Origin: an uncultured Clostridia bacterium
GTDB taxonomy: Bacteria > Bacillota > Clostridia > Christensenellales > Borkfalkiaceae
DNA: 9,352 nt
Direction: 5' to 3'
NCBI GenBank assembly: GCA_947628555.1
Contig: CANRAI010000041.1
Span: 1 to 9,352, forward strand
Shown: one piece after another, positions 1 through 5,975 of the stretch
Numbering within the stretch: the stretch's first letter is position 1
Layout of the letters: each line of letters begins with the position of its first letter
Notes under the pieces: model-generated
What the model was told of the DNA's origin: nothing
Database searches by the model: none
What the model saw: only the letters and a program-made list of their open reading frames with translations
Program-made: the position numbers and the translations under genes

Positions 1-319
1 TCTGCCCCATATCCCCTACTACGAATTCCCCGCACAGGCGCTTGCCATCGAGCTGTACAAGGAAGCCGGAATCCGCGCTTGCGATATAGGCAGCTATATG
101 CTCGGCAACGACCCCGATACAGGCAAACAGCTTGAAGCGGACTTCGAATTTACGCGGCTTGCCATTCCCCGCAGAGTTTACACTCAGTCGCATTTGGACG
201 TGATTGCTGACGCGTTGATTAACATCAAAGAGCGCGCAAGCAGCATTAAGGGCTACAAAATCGTTGAAGAGCCGCCTATTCTGCGCCACTTTACCGCTAA
301 ACTTTGCCCTTTAAAATAA
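1..319 (+). CDS. tnaA: Tryptophanase, C-terminal part (5' end outside window)
   Basis: This is the C-terminal 105 or so residues of a PLP-dependent beta-eliminating lyase of the tryptophanase/tyrosine phenol-lyase family. The frame is open from base 2, so the gene begins left of the window. Tryptophanase splits L-tryptophan into indole, pyruvate and ammonia in the cytoplasm. Visible family landmarks are LPHIPYYEFPAQAL, YKEAGIRACDIGS, RLAIPRRVYT (its Arg binds the substrate carboxylate in the family) and the terminal LRHFTAKL. Two positions that separate the two enzymes look tryptophanase-like: Ile in CDIGS, where tyrosine phenol-lyase has Arg, and His in LRHFTAKL, where tyrosine phenol-lyase has Phe. 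The assignment rests on remembered family sequences, not an alignment. An internal ATG at 98 is not the start, because conserved sequence continues upstream of it. A strong terminator follows 21 bases after the stop. Confidence 0.88.
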   Translation, partial: LPHIPYYEFPAQALAIELYKEAGIRACDIGSYMLGNDPDTGKQLEADFEFTRLAIPRRVYTQSHLDVIADALINIKERASSIKGYKIVEEPPILRHFTAKLCPLK

Positions 320-340
320 AACTTTGATTTTAAGCGAATA

Positions 341-375
341 AAAAAATAGCGTTGAATTATTCAACGCTATTTTTT
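341..375. terminator. Bidirectional intrinsic terminator between tnaA and mrp
   Basis: The arms at 341-356 and 360-375 are perfect complements (core AGCGTTGAA / TTCAACGCT) with a three-base loop. A-runs on one side and T-runs on the other give a U-tract in both directions. It ends tnaA on the + strand. On the - strand it overlaps the TAA stop of mrp at 374-376, so both convergent genes share it. Confidence 0.93.
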
Positions 376-1192
376 ATTTTAATATTTTATTTAAAAATCC
401 TGAAAGATATTCCGACTTGTCCTCTATCCTGCCGCAATCGGCGGCGCGGGTCAGCTCGGGGTCGATTGGCAGCTTTTCCACGGCGGGTATGCCGTATTCC
501 AGCGCAAGCGCGTCAACTCGGCTTTCTCCGAAAACGGAAATTTTTCTGCCGCAGTCGGGGCACTTGATATAACTCATATTTTCGACTATGCCGAGAATGG
601 GAACGTTCATCATCTGCGCCATATTCACCGCTTTCTGAACTATCATTCCGACAAGATCCTGCGGCGTGGTGACTATTATTACGCCGTCGATGGGAATACT
701 CTGGAACACGGTAAGGGGCACGTCGCCCGTGCCGGGGGGCATATCTATAAACATTATGTCAACGCCCGTCCAGATTACGTCCGTCCAGAACTGCATAACT
801 GTGCCCGAAATCAGCGAACCGCGCCACACGACGGGCTCTTCTTCGTTTTCAAGCAGGACGTTCATAGACATAAGCTGTATCCCGCTTTCGGTAACCACGG
901 GAAGAATACCCTCGTCGCTCCCCTTAGCGCGGTCGTGAACGCCGAACATTTTGGGAATGGAAGGTCCCGTTATGTCTGCGTCCATTACAGCCGTGACCCT
1001 GCCGCTTTCCTGCGCCGCCGCAGCGAGAAGCGAGCAAGTCATGGATTTACCAACTCCGCCCTTACCGCTGACTACGGCTATGGTCTTTTTTATTTGGCTG
1101 AGCGCATGCGGCTTTTTCAAAAGGCTGTTTTTATCGCGCGAGGAACAGTTTTGCCCGCACGACGAACAATCGTGATTACAATTTTCCGCCAT
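374..1192 (-). CDS. mrp: Mrp/NBP35-family P-loop ATPase, Fe-S cluster carrier
   Basis: A 272-residue MinD-like ATPase of the Mrp/ApbC/NBP35 group, whose members bind and transfer Fe-S clusters to apoproteins in the cytoplasm. The N-terminus has a Cys cluster (C5, C9, C12, C16) as in many anaerobe Mrp proteins. The deviant Walker A GKGGVGKS is at 43-50, followed by DADITGPS (71-78) and the Walker B-like IDMPPGTGD near 150. The conserved CxxC pair (C211, C214), the presumed cluster-bridging site, is present, so the protein appears intact. The start is set by AAGGAG placed five bases before ATG. A promoter lies 47-75 bases upstream. The gene is monocistronic by layout: the SRP RNA gene is divergent upstream and tnaA convergent downstream. 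The client proteins cannot be read from the sequence. Confidence 0.93.
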   Translation of the reverse strand: MAENCNHDCSSCGQNCSSRDKNSLLKKPHALSQIKKTIAVVSGKGGVGKSMTCSLLAAAAQESGRVTAVMDADITGPSIPKMFGVHDRAKGSDEGILPVVTESGIQLMSMNVLLENEEEPVVWRGSLISGTVMQFWTDVIWTGVDIMFIDMPPGTGDVPLTVFQSIPIDGVIIVTTPQDLVGMIVQKAVNMAQMMNVPILGIVENMSYIKCPDCGRKISVFGESRVDALALEYGIPAVEKLPIDPELTRAADCGRIEDKSEYLSGFLNKILK

Positions 1193-1238
1193 ATATCTCC
1201 TTAACTTTCAGCTTGTTTCGACATTTTCAATATCATTC

Positions 1239-1267
1239 ATTTTAAAGATTGAGCAAAAAAAAGTCAA
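1239..1267 (-). promoter_or_regulatory. Sigma-A-type promoter of mrp
   Basis: On the - strand, TTGACT (1267-1262) and TAAAAT (1244-1239) are separated by exactly 17 bases. Transcription should start near 1232, giving an untranslated leader of about 40 bases with the AAGGAG site. It points away from the SRP RNA promoter, and the two -35 boxes are only 17 bases apart. Confidence 0.8.
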
Positions 1268-1284
1268 GCTATTAAACATTTTAG

Positions 1285-1313
1285 TTGCAAAATATTGAAA
1301 TATCTGTTAAAAT
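1285..1313 (+). promoter_or_regulatory. Sigma-A-type promoter of the SRP RNA gene
   Basis: TTGCAA (1285-1290) and TAAAAT (1308-1313) are separated by 17 bases. The predicted start, about base 1320, falls at the 5' end of the RNA expected from its closing helix (CTGTGC at 1321-1326 pairing with GCACAG at 1579-1584). Confidence 0.78.
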
Positions 1314-1319
1314 TACCTT

Positions 1320-1591
1320 ACTGTGCTGGGCGGGGAGTTTGCGGTGCCCTGTATCTGCAATCCGCAATAGCAGAGCCGATCGTCTTTCCCGACGAAGCAA
1401 ATGGAAGGCTGCGCCATATAAGGGGCGTTGATATCAAGGTCTTATGCAATCGCGAGCTGCGAACCGTGTCAGGATAGGGATATAGCAGCACTAAACAGTT
1501 GCCGCGGTGTGCCATAAGGAAGCTTTGAAGTAGCAACCTGTATGGTTTACGCTTCGGTTTGTTTCGGCAAAAAAGACTGCACAGCTTTTTT
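1320..1591 (+). ncRNA. ffs: Signal recognition particle RNA, long Gram-positive type
   Basis: This is the RNA scaffold of the signal recognition particle, which with Ffh targets nascent membrane and secreted proteins. Recognisable blocks in order are GCTGGGCGGGGAG, GCGGTGCCCTGTA and CTGCAATCCGC (Alu-domain region, as in Bacillus scRNA), GGGGCGTTGATATC in the long arm, GAACCGTGTCAGG, then AGCAGCACTAA. The helix 8 core is GTCAGG (1468-1473) opposite AGCAGC (1484-1489), the Ffh-binding symmetric and asymmetric loops. The ends pair (CTGTGC 1321-1326 with GCACAG 1579-1584) and a U-run follows, giving about 270 bases, close to the roughly 271 of Bacillus subtilis. The apical stem and tetraloop differ from the usual UCC-GGAA-GGA (see findings). 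Open reading frames crossing this stretch are chance. The identification is by remembered conserved blocks; a covariance-model search would confirm it. Confidence 0.93.
1569..1591 (+). terminator. 3' end and terminator of the SRP RNA
   Basis: AAAAAAG (1569-1575) can pair with CTTTTTT (1585-1591) around a nine-base loop. The SRP closing helix arm GCACAG also sits directly before the six-T run. Either helix could drive termination, and the two are mutually exclusive because the loop contains the closing arm. Confidence 0.65.
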
Positions 1592-1601
1592 GAAATCAAC
1601 G

Positions 1602-1671
1602 CTATGCGTGAAAGCGCATAGTTTGCACCAACTTACGCTTGCGGCGCACTGCACAATAAAATCCGCCGCAA
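1602..1671. other. Two unexplained hairpins downstream of the SRP RNA
   Basis: CTATGCG (1602-1608) is a perfect complement of CGCATAG (1615-1621) across six bases. TTGCGGCG (1639-1646) is a perfect complement of CGCCGCAA (1664-1671) across 17 bases. No reading frame with a ribosome binding site covers them. They could be an unprocessed SRP RNA trailer, a small RNA, a repeat element shared with other intergenic regions, or noise. Nothing else is recognised between 1592 and 1675. Confidence 0.4.
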
Positions 1672-1720
1672 CCGCAAAAAAATAAGCCGCTTTTAAAAGC
1701 AGCTTTATTTTTTTGCGGTT
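1670..1720. terminator. Terminator of the redox operon (works in both directions)
   Basis: A long inverted repeat. The outer arms AACCGCAAAAAAATAA and TTATTTTTTTGCGGTT are exact complements, with an inner stem AAGCNGCTTTT/AAAAGCNGCTT. The practical terminator is the inner stem followed by a T-run of seven on each strand (1681-1712). In the - strand RNA the one imperfect position is a G-U pair; on the + strand it is a C-A mismatch. The hairpin therefore fits best as the end of the leftward operon, whose last stop is at 1764. Confidence 0.82.
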
Positions 1721-1763
1721 TTACGGACTTTAATACGAACTTTAACAACGGAAACTTACGGCT

Positions 1764-3287
1764 TCAACCATTAATCCAAGTTTCGACTTCTCCCTTCGCG
1801 GCGTTAATCGGAAATCTTTTTCCGTCATTCCAAATTGCGGAGGCGGCAAGCTCGTGTAAATTCTTTGCGCTCGAACCTATTAAGCTGCTTGCGGATGTGC
1901 AGAATGGAATTATTGTCTTGCCCGAAAAATCGTAGCTTTCAAGGAAGGTATATATTATCTTCGGCGCAGAGCCGTACCAGATTGGGTAACCGAGATATAC
2001 GACGTCGTACTTCTCCATATTTTCAACGCTCCCGCTGATTGCGGGACGGGCGTGCGGGTCGCCGTCTTCTGCGGCGGTGCGCGACGAACTGCTCCCGTAG
2101 TTTAAATCTTCTTCGGTATATGGCTGTTCGGGAATAATTTCGTATTTTTCGCCGCCCGTAATTTCCGATATGTAACCCCCTATTTTTTCGGTGTTCCCCG
2201 TGCAGGAAAAGTACGCGACAAGGATATCAGTTTGCGGCGTATCCGAGCAAACTATCTTCACGCTTTCCTTGCCCATATTCCAATAAGGCGACTTGACGAC
2301 CTTGCTTTCCCAATCCGCAGACGTGCCCTTATAGATTACCTTTTCGATTGCGCTGTCCTCAATTGCGTATTTCTCGATGGAAGTTACGCTCGTCGGAATC
2401 GTCAGCTCGGTAAGCGTTGCCCTGCGGAATGCCGCCACGTCTATCTTTATCACAGTTTCGGGAATCACGCTTGTATTGCTTCCGCGAATGAGAGTTCCCG
2501 TTGCGCGCTCAATCAGATTGCCGCCCTCGCCCGAATAGGTCGCGTTCTCCGCCGCAACGGCGATTGTATTCAAGCCGCCGCAGTTATTGAACACGTCGTT
2601 TCCGAGCGTTGTGCAACTTGACGGCAGATAAAAAGAAGTAAGCGCGCCGCATCCCGAAAAGGCGTTGTTGCCTATTGTTTTCAGACGGCTGTTTTCACTT
2701 AACTTTACTTCCGTAAGTTTACTGCGGTTGTGAAAAGCATTCAATCCTATGCTTTCCACAGAGTCCGGAATAGTCACGGAGAAAATGTCCGAGGGATGCC
2801 TTGAATATGCAAATGCGCTTTCGCCAATTCCCGTCACGGGCAAACCGTCGTGCGTTTCGGGAATGACGATTGCCGTGCTTTGTCCGCTGTCGCCCGTAAC
2901 GATAAATCCGTCGCCGCTCTCCTCGAAAGTTAGCGTTTCGGAAAGCGCGGGCGTTTCTTGTTTTTCCGTCCAATGTGCATATAAAGTAATATTTTCATTC
3001 ACTCTGTCGGCGGCAAAGTTCCAACGCGCGGCATCTTCGCTTATCGAAAGATACCACCAGTCAAAGTCAAATTTTTCTTTTGTGGGAGTATCGGGCGCGG
3101 TTGCGGGATTCCCGGCTAAAACCCGTTGACTTTCGACCGGACTACCGCCCCGACTATCGAATGTTACGTTGTAATATGTATCGTCGTCACTGCTTTTACT
3201 GTTATTGCCGCCCTGTCCGCAGGCAGAAAGGGCGAAACACAAACACATAATGACGGCTGTAAGAACAAAAAATAATTTTTTACTCAT
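1764..3287 (-). CDS. Lipoprotein: InlB-type repeat + BspA-type LRR + flavodoxin domain
   Basis: A 507-residue exported flavoprotein. Residues 1-23 form a lipoprotein signal ending LSAC (lipid-anchored Cys23), followed by a polar Ser/Asp/Gly linker. Residues 38-106 are one InlB/Listeria-Bacteroides-type repeat (VTFDSRGG...ITLYAHW). About 115-345 are BspA-type LRR_5 repeats (repeated IPDSVESIGLNAF, LKTIGNNAFSGCGALTS, IPTSVTSIEKYAI). Residues 353-507 are a flavodoxin domain with the FMN phosphate loop SCTGNTEK (361-368), then LGYPIWYGSAP and FLESYDFSGKTII. It closely resembles the cytoplasmic flavodoxin of the same operon. The start has AAAGGAG seven bases upstream. It is the last gene of the operon, 51 bases after the ABM gene with no terminator seen between. 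Inferred role: an envelope-side electron carrier or flavin-dependent reductase, with the repeats acting as a spacer or adhesive arm. How FMN would reach it is unknown. Confidence 0.9.
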   Translation of the reverse strand: MSKKLFFVLTAVIMCLCFALSACGQGGNNSKSSDDDTYYNVTFDSRGGSPVESQRVLAGNPATAPDTPTKEKFDFDWWYLSISEDAARWNFAADRVNENITLYAHWTEKQETPALSETLTFEESGDGFIVTGDSGQSTAIVIPETHDGLPVTGIGESAFAYSRHPSDIFSVTIPDSVESIGLNAFHNRSKLTEVKLSENSRLKTIGNNAFSGCGALTSFYLPSSCTTLGNDVFNNCGGLNTIAVAAENATYSGEGGNLIERATGTLIRGSNTSVIPETVIKIDVAAFRRATLTELTIPTSVTSIEKYAIEDSAIEKVIYKGTSADWESKVVKSPYWNMGKESVKIVCSDTPQTDILVAYFSCTGNTEKIGGYISEITGGEKYEIIPEQPYTEEDLNYGSSSSRTAAEDGDPHARPAISGSVENMEKYDVVYLGYPIWYGSAPKIIYTFLESYDFSGKTIIPFCTSASSLIGSSAKNLHELAASAIWNDGKRFPINAAKGEVETWING

Positions 3288-3338
3288 AATTTACTCCTTT
3301 ACGTCTTTCAACTGTTTAAGCCGCTACCAATCTTAAAA

Positions 3339-3632
3339 TCAAGTTATTTCTTTGAATTTTTGCACTTTCATTTTTAGATTGTATTTTTCGCGGAGAACGG
3401 CGATTTCTTTCATCATCGGGCTTCTATGGTGAAAATCGAGGGCTTCCTCGTTCTCCCAAGCATCGATGAGCAAGACCGTTTCGACGTCGTCCATGGGAAA
3501 GTAGTATTCGTAGCGGAGATTTCCTTTCTCCGCACGGATTCTTTTCACAAGCCCGCTCGATTTCATTTCTTCCGCGAATTTCCTTGCATTCCCGTCCGTT
3601 CCCGTATAGTAAATATTGACAGTAAATCCCAT
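3339..3632 (-). CDS. ABM-family protein, putative quinol monooxygenase
   Basis: A 97-residue single-domain dimeric alpha/beta-barrel protein of the antibiotic biosynthesis monooxygenase type (relatives include YgiN and LsrG). Family signs are the conserved block NLRYEYYFPMDD, then VLLIDAWENEEALDFHHRSPMM and a C-terminal LREKYNLKMKVQKF. Such proteins act on quinols or small reactive carbonyl substrates without a metal or flavin; the substrate here is unknown. The start at 3632 is preferred because GAGG lies seven bases before this ATG. The in-frame ATG at 3644 has no binding site and overlaps the previous stop by one base. The gene follows the CMD-cupin gene after 11 bases, so the two are translationally close. 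Confidence 0.85.
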   Translation of the reverse strand: MGFTVNIYYTGTDGNARKFAEEMKSSGLVKRIRAEKGNLRYEYYFPMDDVETVLLIDAWENEEALDFHHRSPMMKEIAVLREKYNLKMKVQKFKEIT

Positions 3633-3643
3633 ATCGTTCCTCA

Positions 3644-4396
3644 TTACGGCAGTTTTTTATATTCTTCCTCTTCGACGGGCTCCAACCATTCGTTCGAGCC
3701 GTTTTCGCTCGGCACTTCGATAGCGAGATGGGAAAACCAGCTGTCCTTTGCCGCTCCGTGCCAATGCTTGACGCCCGCGGGTATGTTGATGCAATCGCCG
3801 GGCTTCATTTCCACGGCTTCCTTGCCCCATTCACGGTAATACCCGCGCCCCGCAACGCAAATTAAAATCTGTCCGCCGCCCTTTGCTGCGTGATGAATGT
3901 GCCAATTATTGCGACAGCCCGGCTCGAACGTCACATTAAAGATTCCCACCTGCTCTTTGGAAATGGGCGCAAGATAGCTTTTCCCGCTGAAATATTGCTT
4001 GAAGCTGTCGTTCGGCGCGCCTATGGGGAATATCATTTGATTTGCGTGCGCCACCATTGCGTCCTCCGCGCTCTCCTCCGCCCAGACTTCTTTTGCCATG
4101 TTGAATACAGCCCACGCTTTGGGCCACCCGGCGTAAAATCCGACGTGCGTAACGACGGCGGCGATTTCTTTTTTTGTTACACCGTGCGCCTTTGCGTTTT
4201 GCAGGTGATATTTCAGCGAAGAATCGGTTATCCCCGACGACATAAGCGCCACTACCGTTATGATACAGCGCGTTTTAAGGTCGATATCGAAATTATTCCA
4301 ATTCTCACCGAACAGAATATCGTCGTTATAGTGAGCAAAATCGGGGGCAAATTCCCCGAGCGACTTCCTTCCCGCGTCTTGCGTGATTTTTTCCAT
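3644..4396 (-). CDS. Carboxymuconolactone decarboxylase-like domain fused to a cupin
   Basis: 250 residues in two domains. Residues 10-110 are a carboxymuconolactone decarboxylase (AhpD-like) helical domain, with LKTRCIITVVALMSSG and the family-typical THVGFYAGWPKAW. The CxxC peroxidatic pair of true AhpD is absent (Cys only at 44, 161, 180 and 202), so it is unlikely to be an AhpD-style peroxidase. Residues 145-230 form a cupin barrel with metal-ligand candidates H166, H168, Q176 and H211 (WHIHH, GGGQ, GVKHWHG), so a metal-binding cupin is likely. Relatives with this two-domain order are common in anaerobic Bacillota, usually without a proven substrate. The start is set by GGAGG eight bases or so upstream. 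It sits 20 bases after the flavin-reductase gene. Likely role, by inference: turnover of an aromatic or quinone-type metabolite. Confidence 0.88.
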   Translation of the reverse strand: MEKITQDAGRKSLGEFAPDFAHYNDDILFGENWNNFDIDLKTRCIITVVALMSSGITDSSLKYHLQNAKAHGVTKKEIAAVVTHVGFYAGWPKAWAVFNMAKEVWAEESAEDAMVAHANQMIFPIGAPNDSFKQYFSGKSYLAPISKEQVGIFNVTFEPGCRNNWHIHHAAKGGGQILICVAGRGYYREWGKEAVEMKPGDCINIPAGVKHWHGAAKDSWFSHLAIEVPSENGSNEWLEPVEEEEYKKLP

Positions 4397-4416
4397 TTTA
4401 ATTTCCTCCGAATAAT

Positions 4417-4965
4417 TTATTTTTTCATATAAGATTTACAATCACCGAGAGTTTCTCCCGTTTTCAGAAAGGTATAATTCGGCATTTCAAATAAAACGGG
4501 CTTGAACTTACGATAATCCGGTTTGTCGCCGTCATCACCAAGAATACTATCGTCGGCAAAGGTATTTACGACCCTGACAACAAAATTTTCAAATGCGCCG
4601 ATTTCGTAGATATCCGCGACGACGCACTCCATTGAGAGCTTTGCCTCGTTAATTATGGGAGTGTTTACGTCGCCTATCGTGTAATCGAACAAAGAAGATT
4701 TATCGGTATTCCGCCCCGAAACGCTCCCCGCGGCGGCGGCTTTTTCAAGCCAGCTTTCATCGACGACGTTCACGGACAGAACTTTACTTTCCTTGATACC
4801 GCGATTTATATAGTGCGCTTTGTTTAAGCTTATCATTGCCGTGTCGTGCGTGACGATTCCAATATGGGCTACAAGCGTAAAATCGGGTTTTCCGTCAACA
4901 AAAGCGCCGACCACTATCACGGGCATGGGATAAAACGCAAATTTGTTACCTATATTCTTTTTCAT
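4417..4965 (-). CDS. Flavin-reductase-like (DIM6/NTAB family) FMN-binding protein
   Basis: A 182-residue split-barrel flavin-binding protein of the flavin reductase-like family (DIM6/NTAB). The fold is suggested by the N-terminal FAFYPMPVIVVGAFVDGKPDF, then HIGIVTHDTAMISLNKAHYINRGI and LSVNVVDESWLEKA, and by late strands LSMECVVADIYEIGAFENFVVRVV. Members reduce free flavins with NAD(P)H or carry FMN themselves. The start at 4965 is chosen because AAAGGG lies just upstream and the gene then begins eight bases after the flavodoxin stop. A longer frame from a TTG at 4992 would overlap the flavodoxin and has no binding site. A plausible partner of the adjacent flavodoxin: one supplies reduced flavin or electrons, the other carries them. 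That link is inferred from position. Confidence 0.87.
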   Translation of the reverse strand: MKKNIGNKFAFYPMPVIVVGAFVDGKPDFTLVAHIGIVTHDTAMISLNKAHYINRGIKESKVLSVNVVDESWLEKAAAAGSVSGRNTDKSSLFDYTIGDVNTPIINEAKLSMECVVADIYEIGAFENFVVRVVNTFADDSILGDDGDKPDYRKFKPVLFEMPNYTFLKTGETLGDCKSYMKK

Positions 4966-4973
4966 AACGCCCT

Positions 4974-5450
4974 TTAAAACTTCTCGCTCCAACTTTTGAG
5001 TTGGTCGTCGGAATACGAACCGTTCATAATCATTCCCTCTATTATGGTCGCGTTTTTGCCGACGGACTTTGCAAGGTCATCCCTCGTCCGTCCGAAACCG
5101 CTTCCGCCGCTTGTAGCAAAGAGAATTATCTTTTTGCCCGAGAAGTCGTAGCTTTCCAAAAAACTGTTTACAATCGTGGGCGCAGTGTACCACCAAATGG
5201 GAAAGCCCAAAAAAATCGTATCGCACCCCGAAACGGGAGCGTCCTTGTCCGCGAGGGCGGGGCGGAACGACTTATCTTTCATTTCGAAGCTGCTCCGCGA
5301 CTTACCGTCCGTCCAATCCAAATCCGCGCCGTTATAGGGAACTTGGGGCTTGATTTCGTAGATGTCTGCGCCGATTGCCGACGCCAGATTTTTTGCAGCT
5401 TTTGCGGTAGTGCCGCTTGCCGAAAAATATGCTACCAACGTTTGTTTCAT
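4974..5450 (-). CDS. Cytoplasmic flavodoxin (flavodoxin_4 type)
   Basis: A 158-residue FMN electron carrier. The phosphate-binding loop is SASGTTAK (10-17), after the typical LVAYF first strand. Aromatic FMN-stacking candidates lie in LGFPIWWYTAP (81-91), and a glycine-rich loop ATSGGSGFG is at 112-120. The block SFLESYDFSGKKI is nearly the same as in the flavodoxin domain of the lipoprotein five genes into the operon, so the two are paralogues. There is no signal peptide, so this copy stays inside. AAGGAG lies six bases before the ATG. It is the first enzyme gene after the regulator, 30 bases downstream of it. The natural redox partner is not identifiable from sequence. Confidence 0.92.
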   Translation of the reverse strand: MKQTLVAYFSASGTTAKAAKNLASAIGADIYEIKPQVPYNGADLDWTDGKSRSSFEMKDKSFRPALADKDAPVSGCDTIFLGFPIWWYTAPTIVNSFLESYDFSGKKIILFATSGGSGFGRTRDDLAKSVGKNATIIEGMIMNGSYSDDQLKSWSEKF

Positions 5451-5480
5451 AATTATCTCCTTATTTATTCATATTATTTA

Positions 5481-5915
5481 TTAATTTTCTTTTAACGCGA
5501 CTTTTCGCATTTTTTCCGTCAAATTCCGCAACGCGGAGAGCAAATCTTCGGGATTTTCGAGTTCGGAATAAACTTCTTTCTCCCTGCGATAGAGGTCGGA
5601 TAAAATTCCGTCCGCGTAACTTTTGCCGAGCGGGGTAAGGGAAACAAGCAATTCCCTACGCTCCCCTTTTATTTGGGAAAGCGTTAAATAATTTTTGCTT
5701 TCCAAATCCTTGATAATAGTGTTTGCGGTGCTTCTCGGAATCGCCCAATCGTCGCAAATCTGCCTTTGGCTGTGCCGTTTGCCGTCGTTTAACGCGTACA
5801 ATATCCATAAAAGATTCGGAGAGCCGATTTTAAAGTTCCGCCCGTATTCGTCATATACGCCGTCGAGCTGATAAACGAGTTTTCCGAGGTTGTAAAAAAA
5901 GATACGTTCGTCCAT
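5481..5915 (-). CDS. MarR-family transcriptional regulator
   Basis: A 144-residue winged-helix regulator. Residues 5-27 form the N-terminal dimer helix. The DNA-binding part runs from about 35 to 100: SQRQICDDWAIPRSTANTIIKDLESKNYLTL is a clear helix-turn-helix with recognition helix PRSTANTIIKDL, followed by the wing ERRELLVSLTPLG. Long C-terminal helices complete the dimer interface. There is one Cys (C54), at the start of the helix-turn-helix, so a one-Cys redox switch is possible but unproven. The start at 5915 is set by AGGGGA five bases or so upstream. The longer frame to 6008 runs back through the promoter and is rejected. It is the first gene of the operon, directly behind a palindrome-containing promoter, so autoregulation is likely. 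Confidence 0.9.
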   Translation of the reverse strand: MDERIFFYNLGKLVYQLDGVYDEYGRNFKIGSPNLLWILYALNDGKRHSQRQICDDWAIPRSTANTIIKDLESKNYLTLSQIKGERRELLVSLTPLGKSYADGILSDLYRREKEVYSELENPEDLLSALRNLTEKMRKVALKEN

Positions 5916-5946
5916 AATTTCCCCTGAAATTCCAATTTGTATTCTT

Positions 5947-5975
5947 ATTATAATACGATTTCGTATTTCTGTCAA
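5947..5975 (-). promoter_or_regulatory. Operon promoter with MarR-type palindromic operator in its spacer
   Basis: On the - strand a perfect -35 TTGACA (5975-5970) and a perfect -10 TATAAT (5952-5947) are 17 bases apart. The spacer contains the perfect palindrome AATACGA-TT-TCGTATT (5952-5967), which abuts the -10. Its size and 7-2-7 symmetry suit a MarR dimer, and bound repressor would block polymerase. The start point would be near 5940, giving a leader of about 25 bases before the regulator ATG. Confidence 0.88.

Noticed and set aside
98..319. Separate 73-residue protein starting at the first ATG
   Set aside because: Conserved tryptophanase sequence continues in frame upstream to the window edge, so this is an internal Met.
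1318..1599. 93-codon frame on the - strand and a 60-codon frame on the + strand
   Set aside because: Both lie across the SRP RNA, have no ribosome binding site, and translate to sequence with no protein-like pattern.
2232..3129. Long + strand frames opposite the lipoprotein gene
   Set aside because: Shadows of a GC-rich repeat-coding region on the other strand; no start signals and no recognisable product.
3633..3644. ATG at 3644 as the start of the ABM protein
   Set aside because: No binding site precedes it, and GAGG is positioned for the ATG at 3632 instead.
4966..4992. TTG-initiated N-terminal extension of the flavin-reductase gene
   Set aside because: It overlaps the flavodoxin gene and lacks a ribosome binding site; the ATG at 4965 has AAAGGG just upstream.
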